NCBI GenBank assembly: GCA_002371695.1
Contig: DFGG01000118.1
Coordinates: 1 to 5,628, forward strand
Length of the DNA stretch: 5,628 nt
Source: a bacterium UBA3756
GTDB lineage: Bacteria > Bacteroidota > Bacteroidia > Bacteroidales > Bacteroidaceae
Direction of reading: 5' to 3'
The notes under the pieces were generated by a model. It made no database searches. It was not told the origin of the DNA and saw only the letters and a program-made list of their open reading frames with translations. Below, piece by piece: positions 5,347 to 5,628 of this stretch. The translations under genes and the position numbers were made by a program. The first letter of the stretch is position 1. Each line of letters opens with the position of its first letter.

Positions 5347-5354
5347 TACCTTTG
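5347..5354 (+). promoter_or_regulatory. Bacteroidota -7 box of the agmatine deiminase gene
   Basis: TACCTTTG matches TAnnTTTG perfectly and follows a run of seven T and a G. The expected start site near 5359 lies only about 5 nt before the first ATG (5364). As for the divergent promoter, no TTTG -33 element is present at the right distance; the GATAAAN repeats take its place. Confidence 0.7.
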
Positions 5355-5363
5355 CACCAAAAT

Positions 5364-5628
5364 ATGAACATGGTGACAGAAAATACAACGGAGAAATGGC
5401 GCCTTCCAGCAGAATGGGAGACACAGTGGGGCATACAGCTGACATGGCCCCACCGGGAAACAGACTGGGCGCCGATGCTCAATGAGATACTCGTCACCTA
5501 CCATGAGATGGCTCGTGAGATTGCACGTCGCGAGCGCCTAATCATCGTTGCACCCGAGGGAGCTGCCACAGACTGCGTGCGCTTTGTCTGCCCCACAGAC
5601 GATACTTGGGCCCGCGATCATGGATTCA
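5364..5628 (+). CDS. aguA: Agmatine deiminase (PAD_porph family), partial: C-terminal three quarters beyond the window
   Basis: Agmatine deiminase converts agmatine to N-carbamoylputrescine and ammonia, a step toward putrescine. I translated 88 codons with no stop before the window end; the family is about 340 residues. Recognisable features are the LTWPHRETDW segment (residues 26-35), close to the T-W-P-H/Y motif at the family N-terminus, and DDTWARDHG (79-87), the characteristic D-x-W-x-R-D motif of the guanidine-modifying fold. The catalytic histidine and cysteine are downstream and cannot be checked. Because peptidylarginine deiminases of the Porphyromonas type share this domain, the agmatine substrate is an inference from the short N-terminus without a signal peptide. 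The start could be the ATG at 5364 or the in-frame ATG at 5370 (MVTENTTEKW); the latter would give a less extreme leader of about 11 nt. The gene is transcribed away from the ABC operon. Confidence 0.87.
   Translation, partial: MNMVTENTTEKWRLPAEWETQWGIQLTWPHRETDWAPMLNEILVTYHEMAREIARRERLIIVAPEGAATDCVRFVCPTDDTWARDHGF

Noticed and set aside
4684..5445. Longer 253-residue start for the ATPase
   Set aside because: The extra 55 residues run through the promoter, the heptamer array and the deiminase coding region, while the ABC fold starts properly at the ATG at 5280.

Overview
The window looks like chromosomal DNA from a Bacteroidota bacterium, most likely Prevotellaceae (Prevotella, Segatella or Xylanibacter type). 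This rests on the promoters, which carry the Bacteroidota -7 box TAnnTTTG rather than a sigma-70 -10 box, on weak or absent Shine-Dalgarno sequences, and on protein flavour (short Nif3 next to a C4 zinc-ribbon protein, PAD_porph-type deiminase, a lone HsdR-N protein beside holA). The genus is an inference. The DNA is gene-dense: every intergenic gap is under 90 bp, so no stretch over 300 bp lacks a gene.

Layout, left to right: (1) the 5' three quarters of holA, the DNA polymerase III delta subunit, on the minus strand and leaving the window at base 1; (2) a divergent 149-residue HsdR-N / PD-(D/E)xK-like protein on the plus strand, with the two promoters interleaved in 50 bp; (3) a strong bidirectional terminator; (4) a minus-strand pair, Nif3-like protein followed by a coiled-coil C4 zinc-ribbon protein, with a promoter so close to its GTG start that the message should be almost leaderless; (5) a minus-strand three-gene unit encoding a FetA-like ATPase, a FetB-like permease and a lipoprotein-type DNA/RNA non-specific endonuclease, joined by two identical-style 8-nt ATGAATAR stop/start overlaps; (6) a divergent, truncated agmatine deiminase gene leaving the window on the right.

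How they fit together: most genes are housekeeping or metabolic (replication clamp loader, Nif3 metal protein, polyamine synthesis, metal-type ABC export). No CRISPR, transposon, tRNA, rRNA or obvious defence island is visible. The less ordinary signals are two tandem 7-bp repeat arrays occupying the expected -33 region of promoters that have a good -7 box but no TTTG -33 element, an ABC ATPase with intact Walker motifs but no recognisable LSGGQ signature, D-loop or switch histidine, and the translational coupling of an exported nuclease to the FetAB-like transporter.
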